Shown here: piece by piece, positions 1 to 9,100 of the stretch
Layout of the letters: each line of letters begins with the position of its first letter
Position numbering within the stretch: the stretch's first letter is position 1
Source: an uncultured Clostridium sp.
GTDB taxonomy: Bacteria > Bacillota > Clostridia > Oscillospirales > Acutalibacteraceae
Reading direction: 5' to 3'
Length of the DNA: 64,000 nt
Assembly (NCBI GenBank): GCA_902471875.1
Contig: CABRLN010000008.1
Location: forward strand, 1 to 64,000
Program-made: the position numbers and the translations under genes
Notes under the pieces: model-generated
The model's input: only the letters and a program-made list of their open reading frames with translations
Told to the model about the DNA's origin: nothing
Databases searched by the model: none

Positions 1-95
1 CCTTTCAGCCTTTCTTTCATTACACTTTGATTTTAAAACCAATTTAATCCAAAGCTTTTTTGACTTCTTGAAAACTCTTTTTATTCTCTTTTGTG

Positions 96-121
96 TTGCC
101 CTCATTTGTTGCCCTCATTTG
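96..121. repeat. Tandem 13-base direct repeat
   Basis: TTGCCCTCATTTG occurs twice head to tail (96-108 and 109-121). It lies in the presumed leader of the leftward transcript from the promoter at 135-163. On that strand it reads as a repeated CAAATGAGGGCAA. It may be a simple duplication or a repeated leader element. The rest of 1-370 is AT-rich, with no gene seen. Confidence 0.6.
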
Positions 122-134
122 CGACAGCTTTGTT

Positions 135-163
135 ATTATATCAAACCTTTTTTACTTTGTCAA
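135..163 (-). promoter_or_regulatory. Near-consensus sigma-A promoter reading leftward
   Basis: On the minus strand there is TTGACA, a 17-base spacer and TATAAT, both hexamers perfect. The DNA just upstream (about 164-200) has A-tracts on that strand, like an UP element. The transcript would start near 128 and leave the window on the left with no convincing start codon plus ribosome site in the first 128 bases. Such strength and a noncoding leader fit an rRNA/tRNA operon or another highly expressed unit, but the target is outside the window. Confidence 0.75.
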
Positions 164-247
164 CTACTTTTTTCCTATTTTTTTCTTTATATCTCTTTTA
201 CAATTATAAAACTTATTTGCCTATATTAATGTTATTTTTATAAAATG

Positions 248-263
248 ACACTATATATAGATT
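248..263. promoter_or_regulatory. Candidate NrdR box 1 (distal)
   Basis: ACACTATATATAGATT resembles the palindromic NrdR box (ACACWATATATWGTGT) at most positions. It lies 267 bases before nrdD. NrdR is the usual repressor of ribonucleotide reductase genes in Clostridia. The distance to the second box (177 bases between starts) is larger than the usual about 31 bases, so this site may be coincidental in AT-rich DNA. Confidence 0.3.
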
Positions 264-370
264 TATATAAATTTGTGTATACAAGATGTTGTTGCAATAT
301 TTTAGTAATTTTTTGTAATATTAGCTAAAATTTATATTAAAAAGTTGTTATTTAATTCTCGTCTTCTTGC

Positions 371-399
371 TTGACTTAACTATTACAATGTTATATACT
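371..399 (+). promoter_or_regulatory. Promoter of nrdD
   Basis: TTGACT (371-376), a 17-base spacer and TATACT (394-399) form a good sigma-A promoter on the plus strand. The predicted transcript starts near 406, giving an untranslated leader of about 110 bases that contains the NrdR-like box at 425-440. Confidence 0.65.
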
Positions 400-424
400 A
401 AACAGGTACGCCAAGCATGAAATC

Positions 425-440
425 TACTATATATTGTGTT
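425..440. promoter_or_regulatory. Candidate NrdR box 2 (proximal)
   Basis: CTACTATATATTGTGT matches the NrdR consensus at 14 of 16 positions, including the full TATATATTGTGT half. It sits about 20 bases after the predicted start of transcription, a position where a bound repressor would block nrdD expression. Confidence 0.45.
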
Positions 441-514
441 TAGTGCTTTTTATATATACAATTTATGCTATTTATACAAGCTTGCGATAAATCTATGATA
501 CGGAGGTTATAAAA

Positions 515-2851
515 ATGATAGAGTATATTGAAAAAAGAGACGGTCGTAAGGTTAGATTTGATTTACAAAAAATTACTGATGCTATTTTTAAGGCCGCACA
601 AGCTGTTGGCGGCAATGATTATAAGTCCGCTGAAAAATTAGCCGAGATAGTTAGAGATACTTTAGAACATGAACATGGCGAAAAGCCAACCGTTGAACAT
701 GTACAGGACACCGTTGAAAAAACTCTTATTGAAAGCGGTCATGCAAGAACCGCTAAGGAATTCATTTTGTATAGAGCGGAACGTACTAAAGTAAGAGAAA
801 TGAACACAAAGTTGATGAAGATATATGAAGACCTTACTTTTAAAGCCGCTAAGGATAATGATGTAAAACGTGAAAACGCTAATATAGACGGCGATACGGC
901 TATGGGTACAATGCTTAAATATGGCTCTGAGGGTGCTAAGCAGTTTTATGAGATGTATATTCTTAACCCCAAACATGCCGAGGCACACCGCAACGGTGAC
1001 ATTCACATTCATGACTTAGATTTTCTGACACTAACAACCACTTGCTGTCAAATAGATATAGACAAGCTGTTTACAGGCGGTTTTTCAACAGGGCACGGTT
1101 TTTTAAGAGAACCTAATGACATTGCAAGTTATTCAGCTTTAGCTTGTATTGCCATTCAAAGTAATCAAAACGATCAGCATGGTGGCCAAAGCATTCCTAA
1201 TTTCGACTATGGTATGTCTAAAGGTGTTGCAAAAACCTATCGCAGAATTTACAGACAAAATCTTCAAAGAGCTGCAGAATTGCTTATTGATGATGAAAAC
1301 GCTATTAATGATGTTAAAGTATTGGCAGATACAGCAGAGGCTAATACAAATGCTATCCCAAAACTGGATGACGGTGAAATATATATGGAGGAAGAATTAA
1401 AACTTCTTACCGAAAAATACGGCGAACCTCTAGCCGGCAAATTACAGAAATTTGCTTTTAAACACGCAAACTCAGAAACTGACCGCGCCGTTTTTCAAGC
1501 TATGGAAGCCTTTGTACACAATCTGAATACTATGCATTCACGTGCAGGTGCTCAAATACCATTTAGTTCTATTAACTATGGTACAGACACAACACCTGAA
1601 GGAAGAATGGTAATTAAAAATGTTTTGCTGGCAACAGAGGCAGGTTTAGGCAACGGTGAAACACCTATTTTTCCTATACATATTTTTAAAGTAAAAGATG
1701 GTATTAATTACGAAAAAACAGACCCTAATTACGATCTGTTTAAACTGGCATGCCGTGTTAGTGCTAAAAGATTATTTCCTAACTTCTCTTTTATCGATGC
1801 ACCATTTAATTTACAGTACTATAAGCCGGGACATCCTGAAACTGAGGTTGCATATATGGGGTGCCGTACAAGAGTTATGGCAAATCATTATGATCCTAAA
1901 AGAGAAATTGTAAATGGCAGAGGTAACTTAAGCTTTACGTCAGTTAATCTGCCTAGGCTTGCTATTTTAAGCAACGGCAATATAGATTTCTTCTATGAAC
2001 AATTAGACAGAAAAATTGATTTAATTATAGAACAGCTTCTTGACAGATTTAAAATTCAAGCTTCTAAGCTGGTTAGAAATTATCCTTTCCTAATGGGACA
2101 AGGCATTTGGATTGACAGTGATAAATTAAGCCAAAATGATAGTGTAGGCGAAGTTCTTAAGCATGGTACTCTTACACTGGGATTCATTGGTTTAGCTGAA
2201 TGCTTAAAGGCACTTGTAGGCTCACACCACGGAGAAAGCAAAGAAGCACAGAACATTGGTCTTGAAATTGTCGGGTATATGCGTAAAAGAATGGACGAGG
2301 CTACACAAAAGTATGGTCTTAACTTCTCTTTAATTGCAACTCCTGCTGAAGGTCTTTCAGGAAGATTTGTAAGATTAGACGCAAAAAGATTTGGTAAAAT
2401 TCCTGGTGTAACAGACAGGGATTATTACACCAACAGTTTTCACATTCCTGTATATTATAACATTTCAGCTTATGATAAAATAAAATTAGAAGCACCATAC
2501 CATAACCTGACAAACGGCGGTCATATTTCATATATTGAGCTTGACGGTGACCCAACTGAAAACCTAGAAGCCTTTGAAAAGGTTGTTCATGTTATGAAAG
2601 AATGTGGCATAGGTTATGGCTCTATTAACCATCCGGTTGACAGAGACCCTGAATGCGGTTATACAGGTATTATTGGTGATACTTGCCCTCAATGTGGAAG
2701 AAGCGAGTGCTGCGGTGAACATAGCTTTGAAAGAATAAGAAGAATTACAGGTTATTTGGTTGGTACCGTTGACCGCTTTAATAATGCAAAAAAAGCAGAG
2801 GTTGAAGACAGAGTTAAGCACAATGTAAGCACAAATGTAGAGCAAATATAA
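515..2851 (+). CDS. nrdD: Anaerobic ribonucleoside-triphosphate reductase, large subunit
   Basis: Class III ribonucleotide reductase (778 residues), which makes deoxyribonucleotides under strict anaerobiosis with formate as reductant. An ATP-cone domain lies in the first about 95 residues (KRDGRKVRFDLQKI). The glycyl-radical motif RITGYLVG is near the C-terminus, with the radical glycine at about 746, preceded by the Cys-rich zinc site (ECGYTG, CPQCG). Length is normal for the family. The start is fixed by GGAGG eight bases before the ATG. The activase gene nrdG follows after 64 bases that contain a terminator-like hairpin, so nrdG may be expressed at a lower level. NrdR-like boxes upstream suggest repression when dNTPs are plentiful. 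Confidence 0.97.
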   Translation: MIEYIEKRDGRKVRFDLQKITDAIFKAAQAVGGNDYKSAEKLAEIVRDTLEHEHGEKPTVEHVQDTVEKTLIESGHARTAKEFILYRAERTKVREMNTKLMKIYEDLTFKAAKDNDVKRENANIDGDTAMGTMLKYGSEGAKQFYEMYILNPKHAEAHRNGDIHIHDLDFLTLTTTCCQIDIDKLFTGGFSTGHGFLREPNDIASYSALACIAIQSNQNDQHGGQSIPNFDYGMSKGVAKTYRRIYRQNLQRAAELLIDDENAINDVKVLADTAEANTNAIPKLDDGEIYMEEELKLLTEKYGEPLAGKLQKFAFKHANSETDRAVFQAMEAFVHNLNTMHSRAGAQIPFSSINYGTDTTPEGRMVIKNVLLATEAGLGNGETPIFPIHIFKVKDGINYEKTDPNYDLFKLACRVSAKRLFPNFSFIDAPFNLQYYKPGHPETEVAYMGCRTRVMANHYDPKREIVNGRGNLSFTSVNLPRLAILSNGNIDFFYEQLDRKIDLIIEQLLDRFKIQASKLVRNYPFLMGQGIWIDSDKLSQNDSVGEVLKHGTLTLGFIGLAECLKALVGSHHGESKEAQNIGLEIVGYMRKRMDEATQKYGLNFSLIATPAEGLSGRFVRLDAKRFGKIPGVTDRDYYTNSFHIPVYYNISAYDKIKLEAPYHNLTNGGHISYIELDGDPTENLEAFEKVVHVMKECGIGYGSINHPVDRDPECGYTGIIGDTCPQCGRSECCGEHSFERIRRITGYLVGTVDRFNNAKKAEVEDRVKHNVSTNVEQI

Positions 2852-2861
2852 AAAATAAAAA

Positions 2862-2889
2862 AACAGCTCACCAAAGGTGGGCTGTTTTT
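2862..2889 (+). terminator. Hairpin with T-tract between nrdD and nrdG
   Basis: AACAGCTCACC and GGTGGGCTGTT pair as an 11-base stem with an AAA loop, followed by TTTTT. It lies between the nrdD stop codon and the nrdG ribosome site, so it probably acts as an intercistronic attenuator or an RNA-processing/stability hairpin. Confidence 0.7.
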
Positions 2890-2915
2890 ACAGCAAAAAG
2901 ATTTAAGGTGATATT

Positions 2916-3425
2916 ATGAAAATTAGACTTGCCGGTGTTGTAAGAGAATCTATAGTAGATGGTCCGGGAATAAGGCTTACTGTTTTTACACAAGGCTGTC
3001 CTCATAAATGTGAAGGATGCCACAATCCACACACACACGATTTTAATGGTGGGTATATTAGTGACACACATAATATTTTAAAGGCTATTAAAGAAAATCC
3101 TATGCTACAGGGAATAACATTTTCAGGCGGAGAACCTTTTATGCAATGTAAACCCTTGATCGAATTAGCACAGGAATGTCATAAACTTGGATTAAACGTA
3201 ATGTCATATACCGGCTATACCTTTGAACAATTAACTGATGGGTTTGAAACTCATCCCGAATGGAAAGAACTAATGGAAAATATTGATATTCTTGTTGATG
3301 GCCCCTTTATATTATCACAACGCAGCCTTATGTTGCATTTTAGAGGTTCAAAAAACCAAAGGATACTTGATGTTCCCTCTTCTCTCAAAGCAGGATGCGC
3401 TATATTACGTGATGATATAATGTAA
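2916..3425 (+). CDS. nrdG: Anaerobic ribonucleotide reductase activating protein
   Basis: Radical-SAM activase of 169 residues that generates the glycyl radical in NrdD. The [4Fe-4S] motif CPHKCEGC (CxxxCxxC) is at about residues 27-34, followed by the TFSGGEP glycine-rich SAM segment near residue 69. Length matches the family (about 155-175). The ribosome site is AAGGTGA just before the ATG. It lies 64 bases after nrdD on the same strand, the standard operon order. A strong terminator follows at 3503-3545. Confidence 0.96.
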   Translation: MKIRLAGVVRESIVDGPGIRLTVFTQGCPHKCEGCHNPHTHDFNGGYISDTHNILKAIKENPMLQGITFSGGEPFMQCKPLIELAQECHKLGLNVMSYTGYTFEQLTDGFETHPEWKELMENIDILVDGPFILSQRSLMLHFRGSKNQRILDVPSSLKAGCAILRDDIM

Positions 3426-3502
3426 AGTTCAACTTTATTTTAAACGATTACACAACAATAATTTCTATCTTAATTATTGCATACTTTGAATGGATTTTAG
3501 AT

Positions 3503-3545
3503 AAAAACTGGCGTCTTTCTAAAAAAAAGACGCCAGTTTTTGTCA
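3503..3545 (+). terminator. Rho-independent terminator after nrdDG
   Basis: AAAACTGGCGTCTTT pairs with AAAGACGCCAGTTTT, and a T-tract follows. It ends the nrdD-nrdG unit. The remaining DNA to 3770 is AT-rich with no gene; it holds one further inverted repeat (TGCAAAAGC 3566-3574 with GCTTTTGCA 3590-3598) of unknown role. Confidence 0.88.
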
Positions 3546-3774
3546 ATGTTATTCAGCTTCTTCTATGCAAAAGCTCTAAAGGTTTCTACGCTTTTGCAAA
3601 TCTAAATTTAAGACATACATATAAATCAAAACACTTGTCTCTTTCTACTAATACATATAAAAAATTTCCTAAATAATTAATATGTACCTTTTCCTATGAG
3701 CTTTCTGATCTCTGTGCCAACAAAATATTCAATATATACTCTCGTATAAAAATACATAAAATAAAAAATTAAAC

Positions 3775-3822
3775 AAAAACCACCATAGTTTTGCCTGTTC
3801 TCAAGCCTCTGTGGTGGTTTTT
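3775..3822 (-). terminator. Terminator after the dockerin protein gene
   Basis: AAAAACCACCA and TGGTGGTTTTT form an inverted repeat around a 26-base loop. It works in either direction but is best placed to end leftward transcription of the gene at 3892-4758. Confidence 0.75.
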
Positions 3823-3891
3823 GTGCTATTATTAAATTAAACAATAATAAATTTTCCTAATTCTTATCAATCTATTACTGCAATAAGTTTA

Positions 3892-4758
3892 TTATTTAAC
3901 TAACATTGAAAGCTTTACTTTATCCATAATATCTATCTTGCCATTACCATCAACATCCATCACATTAATCTGTTCAGGTGTTAGGTTTGAGTTATATTGT
4001 ATATATATTAGGCTCCATAAGGACAAATCTATCGATGACAATTTACCATCACCATTTATATCACCAACAAGTATAGGATTAGTTGGTGGTTCCGTAGGCT
4101 CTGTAGGCACAGTTGGTTCTGTTGGTTCTGTTGGAACAGTTGGTTCTGTAGGCTCTGTTGGCTCTGTTGGCACTGTTGGCTCTGTTGGCACTGTTGGTTC
4201 TGTTGGAACAGTTGGTTCTGTAGGCTCTGTTGGAACAGTTGGTTCTGTTGGAACAGTTGGCTCTGTAGGCTCTGTTGAAACAACTTTTAACTCTTCCTTC
4301 AAAGTGTCTGAAATTGAATTAAAATCGGCATCAATAAAATCAGTAATAACATAATCAAAATTCAATTCACTCTCACTGGCATCCTCAATTAAAACAAATT
4401 GTGAAGAGACAATAAGATCACCAGATGATATCCTATAATTAAAAGCCGCTGTCATACCTGCAATACGGACAGAGCCTTGATCTTCATTTAATACATAGTC
4501 AGCATACATATCATTTAGAAAAGAATACTCTGGTGACTCCACAAAATCCAACTTGCTGGTTTCATAAAGCATAGTTACATCTACTCCGGAAATTGCAGTT
4601 TCAATACCATCTGGTACAAATAGGGAATACTGTAATACTGTTCCCTTCTCATAAACACCTTCTGCCGGAATAATTTTTGCATTAGCAGTTATTGCACACA
4701 TTGTCATGGTCGTTGCAACTGCGGTAGTAATTGCTGTAAGTTTCTTAAAATTTCCCAT
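3892..4758 (-). CDS. Secreted cohesin-like / linker / dockerin protein
   Basis: Secreted protein of 288 residues. A signal peptide (residues 1 to about 31) ends at an ANA-type cleavage site. A cohesin-like beta-sandwich follows (about 32-155; KGTVLQYSL, ISGVDVTMLYE). Next comes a long PT/PE repeat linker (about 158-225) and a C-terminal type I dockerin with two calcium loops (DINGDGKLSSID and DVDGNGKIDIMD). No enzyme domain is present, so it is probably an adaptor scaffoldin joining a cohesin-bearing anchor and a dockerin-bearing partner. ATG at 4758 is chosen because AAAGGTGAG lies six bases before it; the longer frame from TTG at 4776 lacks a site. Cohesin assignment is from pattern, not from alignment. 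Confidence 0.82.
   Translation of the reverse strand: MGNFKKLTAITTAVATTMTMCAITANAKIIPAEGVYEKGTVLQYSLFVPDGIETAISGVDVTMLYETSKLDFVESPEYSFLNDMYADYVLNEDQGSVRIAGMTAAFNYRISSGDLIVSSQFVLIEDASESELNFDYVITDFIDADFNSISDTLKEELKVVSTEPTEPTVPTEPTVPTEPTEPTVPTEPTVPTEPTVPTEPTEPTEPTVPTEPTEPTVPTEPTEPPTNPILVGDINGDGKLSSIDLSLWSLIYIQYNSNLTPEQINVMDVDGNGKIDIMDKVKLSMLVK
4082..4285 (-). repeat. PTEPTVP-type linker repeat
   Basis: Degenerate 9- and 18-base DNA repeats encode repeated TEP/TVP units inside the dockerin protein. They form a flexible, probably O-glycosylatable, extended linker. Such repeats are prone to slippage, so linker length may differ between strains. Confidence 0.85.
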
Positions 4759-5095
4759 GTTTTTCTCACCTTTCAATAAAAATATTTATTATTTATTATT
4801 AATAATTTACTATTTTAAAGGTATAAATACATATGAATATGTCATTAAAGCATCCACAAATATACCTTTTACTATTTTATAATTATATCATACTAGCAAT
4901 CAACCTTCAATATTTTTTAATTAAATTATTTATAATAATGTAACTATAAGTATAATAAAAGATATTTTAGCTGATTTTATATCAAATAATAAGTTATAGC
5001 ACGAAAAGGTCTGGCATGAGCAATAATTGGAGATAACATAATACAAAATATACTATAACATATCAATTATAATATTAGTTATAACAAGAAAATTT
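4759..5095. other. AT-rich intergenic region, no gene seen
   Basis: About 340 bases between the start of the dockerin gene and the terminator at 5096-5140. It should contain the promoter of the dockerin gene, but no hexamer pair stands out over the AT-rich background. No tRNA or ORF with a ribosome site is visible. Confidence 0.5.
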
Positions 5096-5140
5096 TAATA
5101 CAAAAAGCAGGTGTCTAAAATAACACCTGCCTTTTGTATT
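5096..5140 (-). terminator. Terminator after the anchored cohesin gene
   Basis: AATACAAAAAGCAGGTGT pairs with ACACCTGCCTTTTGTATT around a short loop, giving a long stem with T-rich 3' end on the minus strand. It lies just beyond the stop codon of the gene at 5202-5957. Confidence 0.85.
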
Positions 5141-5201
5141 ATATAATAATATATTTATAACATATGCAAATTTTATCTTATATAATCAGTTAATAAATTT
5201 A

Positions 5202-5957
5202 TCAACTATTAAAATCACTATTTTTATCATCTGATAACTCATCAGATAAAATTACATCTCCGTCTTGATCAATTTTCTTTTTTCTGTAAGCAAAACCAAC
5301 AATTGCAAGTACAACAATTGCAGCAGCAACACCAACAACAACCCATACAAATGTTGATTTATCTGTTGTATCTGTTGTTTGTTCTTGTGTATTATTATCA
5401 ACAACCGCACCGCTATTTTCGCTCATCATTTCTGCACCATCAACAGGATTAACAATCTGTCCGGAATACTCACCTTTTTCTATTGTTTCTTTTAATGAAT
5501 ATTTACTATCAGGTATTTCCTGAAGATCAGTACCAAGAGCTTCATTTATAGATATTGTAATATCGTTATCAGCTGCAGTATCTTTAATCTTAAACGAAGC
5601 AGAAACAAGCACCTTATCTTCAGAAAAATCAAATCCTGAGCCTGCATCAACAGCAGCAAATCTTATTATACCTTCAGTATCAGGATTAGCTATTGTTGTT
5701 CCAAGATTTGGTACATTAAGACTTTCTTCATCTAATTCAAGAGAAGAGTTGTCATAAGATAGCGTAACATTAAGCCCTGCAAAAGAATTATCACATTTTA
5801 AATCTGCTATATATGTAACAGTATCACCTGTGCTAAATTCTTTAGAATTGATTTTAACTTTGTCAGCGGCAAATGCTGTTACTATGTCAGTTGACAAAAC
5901 AATTCCTACAGCAATTAAAATTGAAATAATCTTTTTTATACTTTTATTAACCTTCAC
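5202..5957 (-). CDS. Membrane-anchored cohesin-domain protein
   Basis: Protein of 251 residues: an N-terminal signal peptide (about 1-30), one cohesin-like module (about 35-165; STGDTVTYIADL, FAGLNVTLSYD), a T/E-rich spacer and a C-terminal transmembrane helix (WVVVGVAAAIVVLAIVGFAY) followed by RKKK and an acidic tail. This layout fits a cell-surface anchor that would hold a dockerin-bearing protein on the membrane rather than through sortase, since no LPXTG is seen. The start is a GTG at 5957, eight bases after GGAGG; the longer frame from TTG at 5972 overlaps that ribosome site and is unlikely. Its neighbours both carry dockerins, so it is a plausible partner for them. Confidence 0.82.
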   Translation of the reverse strand: MKVNKSIKKIISILIAVGIVLSTDIVTAFAADKVKINSKEFSTGDTVTYIADLKCDNSFAGLNVTLSYDNSSLELDEESLNVPNLGTTIANPDTEGIIRFAAVDAGSGFDFSEDKVLVSASFKIKDTAADNDITISINEALGTDLQEIPDSKYSLKETIEKGEYSGQIVNPVDGAEMMSENSGAVVDNNTQEQTTDTTDKSTFVWVVVGVAAAIVVLAIVGFAYRKKKIDQDGDVILSDELSDDKNSDFNS

Positions 5958-6046
5958 GCTTATAACCTCCAATAATTTTATCTTATAGCAGTATTTTTAT
6001 TTCCGAATATTTATAATCTACTATGACAAGTATAATATGAAAACAT

Positions 6047-6079
6047 AAAAAATGCAAGCACCACATATGTGGTGCTTGC
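6047..6079 (-). terminator. Terminator after the scaffoldin gene
   Basis: A perfect 26-base palindrome (GCAAGCACCACAT and ATGTGGTGCTTGC, 6054-6079) is followed on the minus strand by ATTTTTT. It lies 30 bases beyond the stop codon at 6110. Confidence 0.9.
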
Positions 6080-6109
6080 CATAAACATTAAGGTGTCATA
6101 AAGCTATAT

Positions 6110-9100
6110 TTATTTAATAAGCACTGAAAGTTTAATTTTATCCATAATATCTATTCTTCCATTGCCATTAATATCAGCAAGCTTAATTTGTTCTTCTGTC
6201 AGATTTTCTTGTCCTTGTGCATACCAACGTCCCCATAATGTCAGATCTAATGTAGATACTTTACCGTCACCATTTAAATCGCCAAGAATAGCACTGCTTT
6301 CAATCTTTACATTATGGTTGAACTTTGCACCGCCCTTTGGTTGATATGTATTAACATCTACATATGATGAATCAAGATCTACATCACTAATATCTCTCAT
6401 TCTGTATGCAAGCTTAACTTTACCGGTTTCTTTAGCTATAAATTGTACGCAAATCAGTTTTGTTACATTGCCGTTATTAAAACCAAATCCGTTATAGCCA
6501 AGAACTGCATCAGCAAATGTAGCTCTACCAGGATAATCGGTAGTTACTTGAACAATTTTACCTCCAGGAAGAGTTGCAGGTGTTGTTGTATTACCTAAAA
6601 CATAATCTATTGCAGCTGTACCGCTTGCAAAACCATTATTATTAGCAAAAGCAGGGTTATACTCTACCTTACTGTTATCGTACAAGAAATCTACCATCCA
6701 ACCATTAATATCTTTTCCGTTTGAAGGAATAGTAATTTCTACCCAATAATCAATCTTATCACCCTTCTTAACTGAAATCTCAGTTGCTGCTGTTGTAGCA
6801 CCTGTTGCATACTCATCAAACTCAGTAGGAGTTGTTGGAGTTGTTGGGGTTGTTGGGGTTGTTGGGGTTGTTGGGGTTGTTGGAACTGTAGGCGTGGTTG
6901 GAGTTGTTGGATCTTCTGTAGAGTTTACTTTTACCATATAAGCAACTTTTGCACCATTCTTTGCCTGATAAGTAGTATCATCTACATAAGATGTTACCAT
7001 ATTCATATCACAAAGGTCTCTCATTCTGTATGCAAGCTTAGCTGTTCCTGTTTCTTTAGCTATAAATTGAATACAAATCAGCTTTGTAACCTTTCCTGTA
7101 TTAAATCCAAAACCTTTATCACGAACATCAATATCTGTATAAGACGCTCTGCCTATAATATCTGTTTTTGATTGAACAACTAAACCGCCAGGAAGCTCAA
7201 CAGGTGTTGTTGTATTACCTAAAGCATAGTCAACAGCAGATGTACCACTTGCAAAACCGTTATTATCCGCAAAAGTTGTATCTAATTCTAACATTTTGCC
7301 GTCATACAAAAAGTCTGCCGTCCAGCTCATAAGATCCATACCATTTGCAGGAATAGTTATTTCCGCCCAACAGTTAACCTTATCACCTTTCTTAACTGAA
7401 ATTTCTGTAGCTGCTGTTGTAGCACCTGTTGCCCATTCATCGGTAGTAATTTCTTCACCTGATGATGTAGCAGTACTTGTTGATGAAACATCAGAAGTAA
7501 GTGCTTTACCTGTTGTTTCGTCATACTGAGGAATAAGATCAAGTGCCACTACTTCTCTCATAAGGTAAGAAATTGTTGAAGTACCATCCTTAGTTGCCTT
7601 AAATGTAACTGTTACCAGATTTTTCTGTGTAGTAAAGTCATATGTTTCTGTTGGTGAACCAACACCAATTGTTGAAACCAAACCGGATTTTTCTGTATTA
7701 AATAGCGTTGTACCAGTAACGTTAGGGAAAGTAACATTCTGTACTTCTAACATTGATTTATCGTATATTACATTCGTTTTAAAACCATAAAGCATTTTTG
7801 CAAACTTTAGATCAACATTATATGTTACTGTGTCACCTTTTTTAAATGTAACTGTAGAAAAGCCTGTAGTAGCATCTTCTATACCACCATTAACATCAGC
7901 ATTTTCACTAATAGTTACACCGCTTACCGGTTTACAATTAACAACAAGATCATTTTCATCTGTGTCAAGCATTTCGTCAATAATATATGAAATTGTATAT
8001 GTACCCGACTTTTTAGCTTTAAATTGAATTGTCTGTAATGTAGTTCCATTTGTTGCTGTAAATGGTTTTAAGGTTTCTGATAAAGCCAATGCAACCACTG
8101 AACCAGCATTAGAAGTATTTACAACTTCCTGACCATTATTAGCTGCAAGTGTATTTACACCATCACCGCTGTAAGAAGTATCTATACTAAATGCTGAAGA
8201 ATCATATTTAGTAGTAATTCTATAGCTACCTATTTTCTTAGCTGTTTTTGCATCAACAGTAAATGTAACTGTATCACCTTCTGAAACTGTAACTGTTTTT
8301 TGACCTGTAACATCATACGGAGTTGTAGGTGTGGTAGGTACAGTAGGTGTGGTAGGTGTGGTTGGTGTAGTTGGTGTAGTTGGTGTAGTTGGTGTGGTTG
8401 GTGTAGTTGGTGTAGTTGGTGTGGTTGGTGTAGTTGGTGTGGTTGGTGTTACTCCACCTGTTTTACCAATTCTTGCAAATGGCACAGTAATAACATCTTC
8501 ATCATCTTTTTCATGTGTAGAACTTGGATCACCACCACCATAACTGCCGGTTGCATTGTCAATCATAGAAGGATCAAATGGAATACAGTCAAGTGCAGAT
8601 TCTCCTCTTGTAGCAACAAGCATAGCACCAATGCCATTATTCTGAATGTAGTTCGCATCAACACCTAACGTTGAAAATGGAATTTTTATTTCATAGAATG
8701 AATCGTACTGTGTATTATGTACACCTTGTGAGCCAACATATGTTTTATAGTCAACCCAATCACTGTCCTCACTGAATACATCATCAGGGCTGTCTGAAGA
8801 ATTCAATCCAATAATGGAACTTGAAATATTTCCCATAGCCATTTTATATTCAATACCACTTTTAGCAAAAAGAGAACATCCCTCTTTGTAATTAGTATTA
8901 CCGTTTGCATCAACTGCTTTAAACATTCCAGGGTCACCATTACCAGGCTTACCACTCATATAAAGCAAACGGTCAACATGTGTATCAAATGAAAGTCCCA
9001 TTTTTTCTCCCCAAATAGGTCCGCCATCTGTATTTTTGTTTGACATTGAAGTACTGTTTGGGTCAACACTTAATGCAAGTATAAGTGGGACATCAAGAAC

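Noticed and set aside
3938..4354. Plus-strand frame of GSVGTVGSVG repeats
   Set aside because: Antisense shadow of the PTE linker in the dockerin protein.
8321..8450. Regular short DNA repeats that look like a CRISPR array at first sight
   Set aside because: Units are 9 bases, have no unique spacers and keep the reading frame of a Thr-Pro linker.
8300..8668. Plus-strand frames rich in CGWCSWC or VGVVGVV
   Set aside because: They are antisense shadows of the TPT linker repeat of the scaffoldin; no ribosome site and composition set by the repeat.
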